Shown in pieces: positions 1-9,710 of a DNA stretch of 64,000 nt. Origin of the DNA: CPC320 sp002336405 (GTDB lineage Bacteria; Pseudomonadota; Alphaproteobacteria; Rhodobacterales; Rhodobacteraceae). A program made the translations under genes and the position numbers. Location of the stretch: NCBI GenBank assembly GCA_949372595.1, contig CASIAN010000034.1:1-64000 (forward strand), read 5' to 3'. Position 1 is the first letter of the stretch. Each line of letters opens with the position of its first letter. The notes beneath the pieces were generated by a model. That model was given only the letters and a program-made list of their open reading frames with translations. It searched no databases and was not told where the DNA came from.

Positions 1-248
1 GCTATAGCCGCATTCAACTCAGCGCCTTTGATGAGCAGGGAGAGCCCATTTCTGAAGTCGCAGAGGGCATTTTTGCGGTGTGTATCCAGCATGAATTAGA
101 CCACCTAAACGGTAAGTTGTTTGTTGACTATCTGTCTAACCTAAAGCGTGATCGGATCCGTAAAAAACTTGAGAAAAAACATCGCGACGACATCAAAGAT
201 GCCCTCTACGAGGCTAAGGCTAAAGTTAACTCGGAATCCCAAGGGTGA
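1..248 (+). CDS. def: Peptide deformylase, C-terminal part (5' end outside window)
   Basis: The reading frame enters from the window edge (first full codon at base 3) and stops with TGA at 246-248. It carries the deformylase metal motif HELDH, followed by LNGKLFVDYLS and the basic, lysine-rich tail typical of this enzyme. Peptide deformylase removes the formyl group from the N-terminal methionine of new proteins, using Fe2+ or Zn2+ held by the two histidines of HELDH and an upstream cysteine that lies outside the window. Its stop overlaps the GTG start of fmt by four bases (GTGA), the usual def-fmt coupling. Codon use is of the AT-richer, gammaproteobacterial type. Confidence 0.93.
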   Translation, partial: YSRIQLSAFDEQGEPISEVAEGIFAVCIQHELDHLNGKLFVDYLSNLKRDRIRKKLEKKHRDDIKDALYEAKAKVNSESQG

Positions 249-1210
249 ACCCAGCCGGTTTAAAGATTATTTTTGCAGGTACCCCAGACTTTGCTGCACA
301 GCACCTGCAAGCACTATTCAATGGTCCACATCACGTTGTTGCTGTTTATAGTCAGCCAGATCGACCTGCTGGACGGGGCCGCAAACTAGCCGCTAGTCCT
401 GTTAAGGCCCTAGCTCTTGAGCACTCTATTGAAGTCCAACAACCTGTCTCTCTAAATGACACTTCAGCACAGCACCTTTTAGCCCGCTACGAAGCTGATG
501 TGATGGTCGTTGTGGCTTATGGCTTAATCTTGCCCCAAGCGGTGTTGGACACTCCACGCTTGGGTTGTATTAATGTCCACGGTTCATTGCTTCCCCGCTG
601 GCGGGGAGCAGCGCCGATTCAAAGAGCAATATTGTCAGGGGATGAACAGTCGGGGATCACCGTGATGCAAATGGAAGCGGGTCTAGACACGGGGCCGATG
701 CTACTAAAAATAGAGGCCCCCATCGCGATTAATGACACCAGTGCAAGTTTATACGCTAAGTTAGCGGTGCTAGGTTGCAAAGGTTTGGTGGAGACTTTGT
801 ATGGTCTGCAAAATTCAATGCTCACGCCTCAGGTGCAAAATGACACACAGGCTAACTATGCCGATAAATTGACCAAGGCAGAGGGCGCCATTGACTGGCA
901 GCAAAGTGCGCAACAAATTAGCCTTCAAGTTCGAGGGCTTAACCCTTGGCCTGTGGCCTACAGTGATTGGCAAGGTCACCGTCTGCGCATCTGGATGGCC
1001 CATGCGTTAGACACCCATAGCAATCACCCCGCGGGTACCTTAGTGGGATTGGATAAAACCGGTTTAGAGGTGGTATGTGGTCACGGACACCTTAAAATAA
1101 CCCAATTACAATGGCCAAACGGTAAAACCCTCAATCAAAGTGAGTTAATGAACTTAAAACAAAAGATGATACTTGGCGAAGTCTTCACTAGCCTTGGGAT
1201 GGCAAGCTAA
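245..1210 (+). CDS. fmt: Methionyl-tRNA formyltransferase
   Basis: A 321-residue protein, normal for Fmt (about 315). It formylates Met-tRNAfMet with 10-formyl-tetrahydrofolate before translation initiation. The N-terminal formyltransferase domain shows IIFAGTPDFAAQHL, and the folate and catalytic region shows NVHGSLLPRWRGAAPIQRAI with the catalytic Asn/His pair. It is followed by MQMEAGLDTGPML and a C-terminal OB-like domain from about residue 205. The start is GTG, translationally coupled to def through a GTGA overlap, and rsmB begins three bases after the stop. The order def-fmt-rsmB-trkA-trkH is classical for gammaproteobacteria. Confidence 0.96.
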   Translation: MNPAGLKIIFAGTPDFAAQHLQALFNGPHHVVAVYSQPDRPAGRGRKLAASPVKALALEHSIEVQQPVSLNDTSAQHLLARYEADVMVVVAYGLILPQAVLDTPRLGCINVHGSLLPRWRGAAPIQRAILSGDEQSGITVMQMEAGLDTGPMLLKIEAPIAINDTSASLYAKLAVLGCKGLVETLYGLQNSMLTPQVQNDTQANYADKLTKAEGAIDWQQSAQQISLQVRGLNPWPVAYSDWQGHRLRIWMAHALDTHSNHPAGTLVGLDKTGLEVVCGHGHLKITQLQWPNGKTLNQSELMNLKQKMILGEVFTSLGMAS

Positions 1211-1212
1211 CC

Positions 1213-2508
1213 ATGGCAAACCCACGCTTACTAGCCGCCCACGCCCTCACTGCTGTGCTTTGCCAAAAAGGGTCTTTAGCCTCGAGCCTACCCAAGGCTC
1301 TAGAAGCCGCAGAACATGGTGAACGCGCCCTTATTCAGCAACTTTGCTACGGCACCTGCAGGCACTTTCCACAATTAGAGTTGATTGCAGACCAGCTGTT
1401 ACACAAACCAATGAAGGCCCAAGATCAAGATATTTATGCGCTTATCCTCATGGGCTTATATCAAATCAAAGCCATGAGAACCCCAGATTATGCGGCTGTC
1501 GACGCGACTGTGCAGGCTGCTAAAGCGAGTGGCAAACGCTGGGCAGACAAGCTCATTAATGGGGTCTTACGTTCTTACATTCGAGGTGGCGACGAGCTTA
1601 CGGAAGTCCTAAATGAGCATGACGCTTACCGTTATAATCACCCACAGTGGCTCGTGTCGAAGCTCAGGCATCATTGGCCAGATCATTGGCTAAAAATTCT
1701 GGCAGCTAACGACCCACAGGGGCCATTAACTTTACGAGTGAATACTCGAGAAATTAGTCGCAGCGATTATATAGTTGAGCTGGCAAACGTCGGTCACCCC
1801 AGTCATGCATGTCTCATCAGTGAGGTTGGCGTGCAGCTCGAACAAGCTTGTGACGTGACTCAGCTACCAGGCTTTTTACAAGGTTGGTTTAGTGTGCAAG
1901 ACGAAGCGCCACAATTATCAGCAGGGTTATTACAACTAGAGGCAGGCCAGCGAGTGTTAGATGCGTGCGCCGCACCAGGTGGTAAAACCTGCCATCTGCT
2001 GGAAGCCCAGAATGTTGAGGTGGTGGCCGTAGAACTGGAACAACGGCGTATTGGCCGCATGGAAGAGAACCTACAGCGCATGGGCTTAACCGCAGAAATT
2101 ATCTGTGCTGATGCCAGTGCACCAGACCAGTGGTGGGATGGGCAATTGTTTGACCGCATACTACTTGACGCCCCCTGTTCTGCTACTGGAGTCATCCGCC
2201 GCAACCCTGATATTAAAATGCTGCGCACCAGTGAAGATATTTTGGAGCTGGTGCAGTTGCAGCTCAAACTGCTGCATAGTTTATGGCCGTTACTCAAGCC
2301 CGGGGGTTACATGGTCTATGCCACTTGCTCCGTTTTAAGACAAGAGAATGACCGTCTTGTGGCACGTTTTTTAGCGCAGCAACCACAAGCGCACCACTGT
2401 GTTATTGAAGCAGATTGGGGCGTTGAAATGGACATAGGGCGCCAGCTTTTTCCAAACCCAATAAGCCATGATGGTTTTTACTATGCCAAACTCCACAAGC
2501 CCCTATGA
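1213..2508 (+). CDS. rsmB: 16S rRNA (cytosine-967 C5)-methyltransferase
   Basis: A 431-residue RsmB/Sun protein. Residues 1-130 form the NusB-like RNA-binding domain. The Rossmann methyltransferase domain has the SAM loop DACAAPGGKT at about residue 250, motif IV DAPCSATGV at about 320 and the catalytic cysteine motif ATCSVLRQEN at about 370. It methylates C967 in helix 31 of 16S rRNA using S-adenosylmethionine. It starts two bases after the fmt stop and so is probably co-transcribed with it. An 84-base gap follows before trkA. Confidence 0.96.
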   Translation: MANPRLLAAHALTAVLCQKGSLASSLPKALEAAEHGERALIQQLCYGTCRHFPQLELIADQLLHKPMKAQDQDIYALILMGLYQIKAMRTPDYAAVDATVQAAKASGKRWADKLINGVLRSYIRGGDELTEVLNEHDAYRYNHPQWLVSKLRHHWPDHWLKILAANDPQGPLTLRVNTREISRSDYIVELANVGHPSHACLISEVGVQLEQACDVTQLPGFLQGWFSVQDEAPQLSAGLLQLEAGQRVLDACAAPGGKTCHLLEAQNVEVVAVELEQRRIGRMEENLQRMGLTAEIICADASAPDQWWDGQLFDRILLDAPCSATGVIRRNPDIKMLRTSEDILELVQLQLKLLHSLWPLLKPGGYMVYATCSVLRQENDRLVARFLAQQPQAHHCVIEADWGVEMDIGRQLFPNPISHDGFYYAKLHKPL

Positions 2509-2592
2509 CAGGTCCAAGCATAGTAGTAGATTATGCCATGTGTTCTGCTATCATAGTGACAATCACTCGCTCTTGAGGCATTTTGCTCTAGT

Positions 2593-3975
2593 ATGAAAAT
2601 CATCATTCTTGGTGCAGGTCAGGTTGGCCGTACCCTTGCTGAAAACTTGGCTAACGATGCCAATGATGTGACGATGGTAGATCAAGATGCCGGTTACTTG
2701 AAAGACTTACAGGATCGTCTGGATATCCGCACTGTGAAAGGCCATGCGTGTTTGCCCAATATTCTAGCAAGTGCGGGGGCTGAAGATGCGGACATGCTAG
2801 TGGCTGTGACTAATAGTGATGAGATCAATATGGTGGCCTGTCAGATCGCTAAAACCATGTTCCAAACGCCCACTATAATTAGCCGCATTCGCGAACATCA
2901 GTATTTGTTGAAGCGCGATGCGTTATTTAGAGATGAACCCCGCGCTTTTCCTATTGATGTCATTATTAGCCCTGAAAAGTTGGTAACTGCTCATGTACAG
3001 CGCTTAATAGAAAATCCAACTGCCTTGCAAGTACTCGACTTTGCTAAAGGTAAGGTGCAGTTGGTTGCTGTGACCGCTTGTCATGGAGGTCCATTAGTAG
3101 GCAAGCCTGTGTCTGACTTGCGCAGCCACATGCCCAATGTAGACACCCGCGTGGCGGCTATTTTTCGCAATAACAAGGCCATCGTCCCCTCTGGTAAAAC
3201 CCATATTCACGTCGATGATGAAGTCTTCTTTATCGCAGCCAAAGCTGATATTAGTAAAGTAATGAGTGAGCTGCGTCGATTAGAAAAACCCTATAAGCGC
3301 ATCATGATCGCCGGTGGTGGTAATATTGGTGCTCGGTTAGCTGATAATTTGCGCAAAGATTTTCGGGTTAAGGTGATTGAACGTGGGCTCGAGCGTTGCG
3401 AGCGTTTGGCCGATTTATTAGAGGATGTCATCGTCCTCCATGGCAGTGCATCTGACAAAGAGTTGTTGGTTGAAGAAAATATTGAATCAACGGATGTATT
3501 TTGTGCCTTAACTAACGATGATGAGGCAAACATTATGGCTTCTATGTTAGCCAAACGCCTCGGTGTGCGAACAGTGATGACCCTGATCAGTAATCCGGCC
3601 TATGTGGATCTGATAGAGGATGGCACTATTGATATTGCCATCTCACCACAACAAACCACGATTAGTAGTTTGCTAACCCATGTGCGCCGGGGTGATATTG
3701 TCAACGTTCATTCCCTCAGGCGAGGCGCTGCAGAGGCCATTGAAGTGGTTGCCCATGGCGATGGGAAAACATCCAAAGTGGTAGGCCGCAGTTTGGCGGA
3801 CATCAAACTGCCCGAGGGGACCAGTTTTGGTGCCATTGTACGGGGTGAGGAAGTGCTTATTGCCCACCATGACACGGTTATTAATAATGATGACCATTGC
3901 ATTCTTTTCTTAACAGATAGGCACATGATACATGACGTTGAGCGATTATTTGCGGTTACTATTGGATTCTTTTAG
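2593..3975 (+). CDS. trkA: Trk potassium uptake regulatory subunit TrkA
   Basis: A 460-residue cytoplasmic NAD(H)-binding regulator of the TrkH/TrkG potassium channel, with normal length for the duplicated form. There are two RCK halves. The first Rossmann domain begins IIILGAGQVGRTLAENLA, and a TrkA-C domain lies at about 145-225. The second Rossmann domain begins IMIAGGGNIGARLADNL near residue 237, followed by a second TrkA-C domain. The two GxGxxG dinucleotide loops are intact. trkH starts nine bases after the stop, so the pair forms one transcription unit for K+ uptake. Confidence 0.96.
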   Translation: MKIIILGAGQVGRTLAENLANDANDVTMVDQDAGYLKDLQDRLDIRTVKGHACLPNILASAGAEDADMLVAVTNSDEINMVACQIAKTMFQTPTIISRIREHQYLLKRDALFRDEPRAFPIDVIISPEKLVTAHVQRLIENPTALQVLDFAKGKVQLVAVTACHGGPLVGKPVSDLRSHMPNVDTRVAAIFRNNKAIVPSGKTHIHVDDEVFFIAAKADISKVMSELRRLEKPYKRIMIAGGGNIGARLADNLRKDFRVKVIERGLERCERLADLLEDVIVLHGSASDKELLVEENIESTDVFCALTNDDEANIMASMLAKRLGVRTVMTLISNPAYVDLIEDGTIDIAISPQQTTISSLLTHVRRGDIVNVHSLRRGAAEAIEVVAHGDGKTSKVVGRSLADIKLPEGTSFGAIVRGEEVLIAHHDTVINNDDHCILFLTDRHMIHDVERLFAVTIGFF

Positions 3976-3983
3976 GCCTTAAT

Positions 3984-5447
3984 ATGCACTTTCGGGTTAC
4001 CTTAAAAATTATTGGTATGTTGCTAATGGCTTTCAGCACATCCATGCTACCCTCATTAATTATTGCCTTGAGTTTGCCAGATGATAGTTCAGAATCTACC
4101 TTTGCCCTGTCGTTTTGTATTACTTTTGTTGCTGGTTTTTTAGTTTGGTTACCTTTTTCTAAACATAATAACGTCCTACGTACGCGCGATGGTTTTGTCA
4201 TTGTGGTCATGTTTTGGTCTATTCTAGGTCTGTTTGGAGCTTTGCCGTTTTACTTCTCTTCTCCCCTGTCTGCGCTGAATCCAAATTGGAGTTATGTAGA
4301 CGCTTTATTTGAATCTCTTTCTGGCCTCACCACCACAGGGGCAACAGTCATTACCCAGCTCGACACATTACCTAAGTCATTACTGTTTTATCGTCAGTTT
4401 TTACAATGGTTTGGTGGTATGGGCATTATCGTTTTAGCAGTCGCTATACTTCCTATGTTGGGTATTGGTGGCATGCAGTTATACCGGGCAGAGACACCTG
4501 GACCGGTTAAAGACTCTAAACTAACACCCCGTATTACAGAAACAGCCAAGCAGCTTTGGTATATTTATCTCACCCTGACGGTGACATGCGCATTAGCTTA
4601 TTGGTTGGCGGGTATGAATGCTTTTGATGCGCTTACCCATAGTTTCTCCACGGTCGCTATTGGCGGCTTCTCTACCCACGATGCCAGCTTAGGCTATTTT
4701 AATAATGCAGCCATAGAAACCATTGCTATTGTGTTTATGTTACTTGCAGCCGTGAACTTTGGCCTGCACTTCCAAACCGCTCGCACTTTTCGTCAAAAGC
4801 ACTATAAAGCCAGTTTATTACATTATTGGCGAGACGAAGAGTTTCGTTTCTTTTTAAGTGTTATGGCCATTATTAGCTTCATTACCGTAGCCACTTTATG
4901 GCTTACTAATGACATGACTTTGAATGACAGTTTCCGCCAGGGGGTGTTTGAGGTCGTCTCCATCGCCACCACTACTGGCTATGCGACAGCAGACTTTGCC
5001 CTTTGGCCTCCCATGCTGGGATTCTTATTATTTAGTGCGGCTTTTATGGGTGGGTGTGCGGGCTCAACAGGCGGCGGCATGAAGGTCGTGCGCGTGTTAA
5101 TAGTGCTCAAACAGGGTTTGCGGGAAATACAGCGTCTCATCCATCCCAACGCAATCATTCACGTTAAGTTAGGTTCCAGCCCTATTCCAGATCGCGTCGC
5201 AGAGGCTGTGTGGGGTTTTTTCTCAGTCTACACCTTAGTCTTTATGGTGATGATGATCGCTTTATTAGCCACAGGCTTAGACCAAGTTACGGCCTGGTCA
5301 GCGGTTGGGGCTACGCTTAACAATCTAGGCCCAGGCTTGGGAGATGTTGCCGCTCACTACGGCGATATTAATACCACAGCAAAATGGATTCTTTGTTTTT
5401 CTATGCTTTTAGGGCGTTTGGAAGTGTTTACCTTTGGTCGCACCTAA
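3984..5447 (+). pseudogene. trkH: Potassium transporter TrkH, 3' end replaced at a sequence junction
   Basis: A polytopic membrane protein with the four K+-filter loops of the Trk/Ktr/HKT family: SGLTTTGATVIT, VAIGGFSTHD, TTTGYATADF and NNLGPGLGDV. It moves K+ together with TrkA. The reading frame follows TrkH closely up to MLLGRLEVFT and then ends with FGRT and a stop. Members of the family instead continue for about a dozen hydrophobic residues ending near FWR. The break coincides with the change from gammaproteobacterial to alphaproteobacterial sequence at about 5,433-5,440. The truncation is therefore most likely an assembly artefact, and the real gene is probably intact. Marked as broken because its end is not in this window. 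Confidence 0.85.
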
Positions 5448-5479
5448 ATTATGTCTCGAAGCAGATAGATTAGAAACTT

Positions 5480-6688
5480 CTATATTTTGCGCAGGGCCAT
5501 GACTGCATTCATGCCGCCAAATGCAAAGGCATTGCTCAAGGCAACCTTTACAAAAGCGTCACGAGCTTCGTTCGGCACAACATCAAGTGCGCATTCTGGG
5601 TCGGCCTCTTCATAGCCGATTGTTGGGGCGATGACCCCGTCGCGAAGTGCCATAATGCAGGCTAACAACTCCACAGAGCCGGTGGCACCGATCAGATGAC
5701 CGTGCATTGATTTGGTCGAGCTGATCATCAATTGGTCGGCATGGGGGCCAAAGACATCCGCAACGGCGGCGCATTCGGTCTTGTCATTGGCGGCAGTCCC
5801 TGTGCCATGTGCGTTTATATAACCCACATCTTCGGGATTGATTTTGGCATCCTGCAGTGCACCAGCGATGGCACGGGCGGCCCCCTGTTTTGAGGGCATA
5901 ACGATGTCTGCGGCATCAGAAGACATGCCATAGCCAATAATTTCAGCCTGTATTTCGGCGTGGCGCGCTTTGGCATGTTCATAATCTTCAAATATGAAAA
6001 TGCCAGCCCCTTCACCTTGGACCATGCCATTGCGGTTGGCGCTAAAGGGCCGGCAGGCGTCTTTTGACATGACGCGCAGTCCTTCCCATGCCTTTATGCC
6101 CCCAAAGCAAAGCATCGATTCAGAGCCACCGGTGACCATCACCGGCGCCATACCGCTGCGCACCATTTGAAATGCTTGCGCCATAGCATGGTTTGACGAG
6201 GCACAGGCCGTAGACACGGTAAAGCTTGGGCCTTTGAGGTTGTATTCGACGGATATATGGCTGGCGGCAGCGTTGTTCATCAGTTTGGGAACCACAAAGG
6301 GGTGTACCCGGTTCTTACCACCCTCATAAACCGAACGGTAATTATCATCCCAAGTTGATACCCCGCCACCTGCGGTACCCAGAACCACGCCTGATTTAGC
6401 TGACAGGGCTCCGGCGAACTCTAGACCGGATTGGGCAACCGCTTCTTTTGCGGCGATCAACGTCAGTTGGGTGAAGCGATCATAAAGTGACAGCTGTTGA
6501 CGGTTAAACACTTGATCCGGGTTATAGCCCTTAATTTGGCCACCAATCTGGACTGACAGTCTTTCAATATCACGCACCTCAAGCAGACCGATTCCGCAGG
6601 TTCCCTCCCGCATTGCTTGCAGTGTCTGGCCCACTGTATGCCCCAGCGCATTGATCGTACCGGCGCCAGTGATGACCACGCGTTTCAT
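5480..6688 (-). CDS. Beta-ketoacyl-ACP synthase (FabF-like) of an envelope lipid cassette
   Basis: A 402-residue condensing enzyme of the FabF/KAS II fold. The Cys-His-His triad is visible: Cys162 in STACASSNHA, His294 in NAHGTGT and His331 in SMHGHLIGATG. It condenses malonyl-ACP with an acyl chain. Its ATG overlaps the stop of the upstream acyl carrier protein (ATGA), and a LpxD-like acyltransferase precedes that. This suggests it makes a specialised acyl chain for lipid A or another envelope lipid, rather than serving general fatty acid synthesis. This role is inferred from context. The region downstream of the gene is lost at the junction near 5,440. Confidence 0.9.
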   Translation of the reverse strand: MKRVVITGAGTINALGHTVGQTLQAMREGTCGIGLLEVRDIERLSVQIGGQIKGYNPDQVFNRQQLSLYDRFTQLTLIAAKEAVAQSGLEFAGALSAKSGVVLGTAGGGVSTWDDNYRSVYEGGKNRVHPFVVPKLMNNAAASHISVEYNLKGPSFTVSTACASSNHAMAQAFQMVRSGMAPVMVTGGSESMLCFGGIKAWEGLRVMSKDACRPFSANRNGMVQGEGAGIFIFEDYEHAKARHAEIQAEIIGYGMSSDAADIVMPSKQGAARAIAGALQDAKINPEDVGYINAHGTGTAANDKTECAAVADVFGPHADQLMISSTKSMHGHLIGATGSVELLACIMALRDGVIAPTIGYEEADPECALDVVPNEARDAFVKVALSNAFAFGGMNAVMALRKI

Positions 6689-6945
6689 GAGGCTTGCTCT
6701 GCAATTAAGTGCTCAACCGCCGCAATGATTGTGGCCACTGAGGAAATGTCAAAACCGCTGGTGCCGGGTGAGTTGGCGTTAAATGGCACCGTAATGTCAA
6801 AACATTCCTCGATTGCAAATATGCTCTCCACCAACCCCAGACTGTCGATTGCCAGATCTTCCATGGAGCTGTCTAATGTAATATCGGACGGGTCCAGAAG
6901 GGCTTGCTCTGCAATGATTTGAATAACGGTTTCTTTGACCTCCAT
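6685..6945 (-). CDS. Acyl carrier protein, dedicated paralogue
   Basis: An 86-residue acyl carrier protein. The phosphopantetheine site is Ser35 in the motif DSLGLVE, preceded by the acidic helix expected for the family. It is longer and more divergent than housekeeping AcpP, with a TSGFD insertion before the last helix. This resembles special-purpose ACPs such as those serving lipid A acylation. It lies between a LpxD-like N-acyltransferase and a ketosynthase in one operon, so it probably carries the acyl substrate for one or both. Its stop codon overlaps the ketosynthase start. Confidence 0.9.
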   Translation of the reverse strand: MEVKETVIQIIAEQALLDPSDITLDSSMEDLAIDSLGLVESIFAIEECFDITVPFNANSPGTSGFDISSVATIIAAVEHLIAEQAS

Positions 6946-6980
6946 TTGCGCGCTCCTTAGGTGATTGGTTCAGGCGTGAA

Positions 6981-8078
6981 TTAGGGGTTTTTGTCACCTT
7001 TGAAAATAGCTTTTTGCAGCGCTTTAACCTCCCGCAGCATACGCGGCAGACGGCGCAGCGACTTATAGATTTCAAGGTGCGTTTCCATCTTAACCGCTGG
7101 ATACCCAAGCATTACTTGGCCCTCGGGGATATTGCTCAAAACCTTGGTTGCCCCACCGGTGATCACTCGGTCGCCAATGAAAAGATTGTCGCTTACGCCG
7201 GTCTGGCCACCAAGCACCACATTGTTGCCGATCCGCGTCGAACCCGCGATTCCGACCTGAGCGCAAATCAGACAGTCGTTGCCGATTGTGACATTGTGTC
7301 CAATCTGCGCTAAATTGTCGATTTTTACACCATTGCCAATCTTGGTATCCCGCACGGTGCCGCGATCAATGCAGCTGTTGGCACCGAGTTCCACATCATC
7401 GCCAATTTGTACTGACCCCAGTGAATGAATGCGTGCCCAATTTTGCGGGTCTGTGTCGCCCTGATTACCCAATGTCTCACGTACGTTTTCAACGGCCGAA
7501 ACCTCGGGTGTTACAAAAGAGAAGCCGTCGCTGCCGATACAGGCACCGGGTTGCGCGATAAACCGCGCGCCAATTCGTGCTCTGCTGGCAACTTTGACAC
7601 CTTCGCGCAGCAACGCCCCATCGCCAATAATTGCGTCGGCACCCACAAAGCACAACGGACCGATGATGCTGCCATTGCCGATCACGGCGCCTGCACTGAT
7701 CACCGAAAGCGCCCCGATGCTGACATTTTCACCAATCACCGCCCCGCTGGCGATCACGGCGCTTTGCTCAATTTGTGGGTCCGTGTGAAAGCCCGTGCCA
7801 GGGTCCATAAGCGCCGATAGGCCCGCCATCGCATAGCGCGGTCTCGGCGCGGAGATTGCCGCCTTGAGGCCCATTGCCCGCCAATCAGCACCCGGCCATA
7901 CCATCGCGGCTTCTGCTTGCCCAAGCGCCAGATCCGGTGCGTATTTGGGATCGATGACCAGCGCAAGATCCCCACAACCGGCGCTGGCTGGTTCACGGAC
8001 CATCTCAACCCGAAGCTCTACGTCTCCCATTGCGTCGGCGCCGATAGCCGCGGCAATATCTTTAATGGTGTGGCTCAT
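6981..8078 (-). CDS. lpxD: LpxD-like UDP-3-O-acylglucosamine N-acyltransferase
   Basis: A 365-residue left-handed beta-helix acyltransferase. Many imperfect hexapeptide repeats of the form [LIV]GxxxxI run from about residue 105 to 325. The LpxD catalytic histidine context NLAQIGHNVTIG is present, and an N-terminal uridine-binding-type domain precedes the helix. LpxD transfers a 3-hydroxyacyl group from ACP to the glucosamine nitrogen in lipid A synthesis. In Rhodobacterales the main lpxD normally sits in an lpxD-fabZ-lpxA block. This copy stands apart with its own ACP and ketosynthase and could be a paralogue with another acceptor or chain. The symbol therefore names the family, not a proven role. 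Confidence 0.8.
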   Translation of the reverse strand: MSHTIKDIAAAIGADAMGDVELRVEMVREPASAGCGDLALVIDPKYAPDLALGQAEAAMVWPGADWRAMGLKAAISAPRPRYAMAGLSALMDPGTGFHTDPQIEQSAVIASGAVIGENVSIGALSVISAGAVIGNGSIIGPLCFVGADAIIGDGALLREGVKVASRARIGARFIAQPGACIGSDGFSFVTPEVSAVENVRETLGNQGDTDPQNWARIHSLGSVQIGDDVELGANSCIDRGTVRDTKIGNGVKIDNLAQIGHNVTIGNDCLICAQVGIAGSTRIGNNVVLGGQTGVSDNLFIGDRVITGGATKVLSNIPEGQVMLGYPAVKMETHLEIYKSLRRLPRMLREVKALQKAIFKGDKNP

Positions 8079-8105
8079 GGTCTTCCCAACTGGTTGGGTT
8101 TCTGT

Positions 8106-9710
8106 CTAACCTCGAACGGTTTGCAGCGCCACCCCTTGGCTGGACAGCGCCTGCCAAATCAACTGGTCGCGGCCATAGATGTCGCTGCGAAAGTTAATAC
8201 GCCCGTCAGTGGGAACCGTTGCTGTGCGATAGATCAAATGCACGGGAACCGGCTCCTTGAGATTGACGCTGATCTCCATGCCAGTGGTCAACTGGGCATT
8301 AAAGAACTCTTCTGGCCATTGTTCTTGGGCTTTGAGCAAATTATACGCAAATTCAAAAGGTTGTTGCAATCTGACACAGCCGTGACTGAAAGTTCGTCGG
8401 TCTTTGCTAAACAGGGATTTTTCCGGTGTGTCATGCAGATAGATATTATGCGGGTTTGGAAATAGAAATTTCACCAGACCAAGGGCGTTTCCACGCGAGG
8501 GAAGCTGTTTCACATCAAAGGGAAAGGTTTGCTCGTCAAACATATTAAAGTCATGCATGGCGCGATTAACCTGCAGGCCAAAGTCATCGTACAAAATAAG
8601 GTGGTCCAGTGCCAATGGATCTTCTTGTAAAACGGGCAGATATTCGGTTACGGCAATCGAGCGTGGTACGTGCCAAGTTGGATTGATGACCATCAACTCC
8701 ATTATATCCGAAAATTCAGGCGTCCGGCGGCTTTCCATATTGGCGCCGACCACCGATCGTGTTCTAAATGTGACCTCATTGTTCTGGATGATTTTAGCCG
8801 TAAAATCGGTCAGGTTGACAAGGATATGCCTGTCGCCAAGGTCTTTGTTGCTCCAGCGCATACGCTCCATTGCTACGATAATTGATTGCAGCCTGCGCTT
8901 GGCCGGTGTGTTGAGTTCACTCAGTGTTGCGGGTCCGGCAACACCGTCCGAGTTTAGACCGTGGTCTTTTTGAAAGGAGGTCACAGCGGCCTGAAGCTTG
9001 CTGTCATATTTACGGCGTAAATTCCGCTTGAGATAGCCCATTGCGATAAGCCTGTTGCGGAGCTTTATAACTTGTTTTCCGGTGTCGCCTGGCTCGAGTT
9101 GGGCCGACCCAAGCGATGTGCCCCAACTGTTGCGTGCGACAATTCTTTCAAATTTCAATTTTTCCCTTTGCAAACGGGCATATTCGGGATGCGTTGGGGG
9201 CAGAGCTTTGAGAAAGGCGTTAGGGTTGCTGTTCGCAAAATTCTTCAAGTAAGAAAAATGGTCACGGTAGGGAACTTTGCGTTGAATATCCTTACTGATT
9301 TTTTTGGGAATCAGCAGGCCGGTCTGAATGTCGGCGGCATAGGTCAAAAAAGTCTGGCTCATTGAAACTTCGATCGCTGCCAGATCATGTTGTGTCCGCG
9401 CCGTCTGGGCCTGCTTTTTGAGGATTTTCGGATTATAACGCTGCACTGGCAACCCATGGGTGTCGGCTGCAGAAATTGCTTTAAAAAAGGCGCTGCGGCG
9501 GCTTCGGTGCAGGTTACTTGTGCCGATCCATAGAGGCGCATAGCCGGTTGACTCATAAAATTTTGTCAGTTTTTTGTTACTCGCGACCAATTCTGCAACA
9601 GTTTGTTTAAAGGCAAAAGATTGCGCATTGGATGGTATGCCTATGGAAAGAATCAATAAGGCAAGGCAAAAGGATACAAGCAGCTGCTTCCGAAGGGTGG
9701 GCAGTGTCAT
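8106..9710 (-). CDS. Murein L,D-transpeptidase (YcbB/LdtD type)
   Basis: A secreted peptidoglycan cross-linking or lipoprotein-anchoring enzyme that makes 3-3 or related bonds. With the ATG at 9710 it is 534 residues and begins with a clear signal peptide ending near PSNAQS. An in-frame start at 9788 would add 26 residues ahead of the signal and is less likely. A scaffold domain is followed by a PG_binding_1 module (EPGDTGKQVIKLRNRL to GVAGPATLSEL) and the YkuD domain with the catalytic motif FSHGCVRL at about residue 445. It is the first gene of the run leading into lpxD-ACP-ketosynthase, 27 bases before the lpxD start, and is divergent from the DUF882 gene. Confidence 0.9.
   Translation of the reverse strand: MTLPTLRKQLLVSFCLALLILSIGIPSNAQSFAFKQTVAELVASNKKLTKFYESTGYAPLWIGTSNLHRSRRSAFFKAISAADTHGLPVQRYNPKILKKQAQTARTQHDLAAIEVSMSQTFLTYAADIQTGLLIPKKISKDIQRKVPYRDHFSYLKNFANSNPNAFLKALPPTHPEYARLQREKLKFERIVARNSWGTSLGSAQLEPGDTGKQVIKLRNRLIAMGYLKRNLRRKYDSKLQAAVTSFQKDHGLNSDGVAGPATLSELNTPAKRRLQSIIVAMERMRWSNKDLGDRHILVNLTDFTAKIIQNNEVTFRTRSVVGANMESRRTPEFSDIMELMVINPTWHVPRSIAVTEYLPVLQEDPLALDHLILYDDFGLQVNRAMHDFNMFDEQTFPFDVKQLPSRGNALGLVKFLFPNPHNIYLHDTPEKSLFSKDRRTFSHGCVRLQQPFEFAYNLLKAQEQWPEEFFNAQLTTGMEISVNLKEPVPVHLIYRTATVPTDGRINFRSDIYGRDQLIWQALSSQGVALQTVRG

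Noticed and set aside
1..5447. Gammaproteobacterial block as a horizontally acquired island
   Set aside because: It consists of core housekeeping genes in native order, has no mobility genes and ends mid-gene. An assembly artefact explains this more simply.
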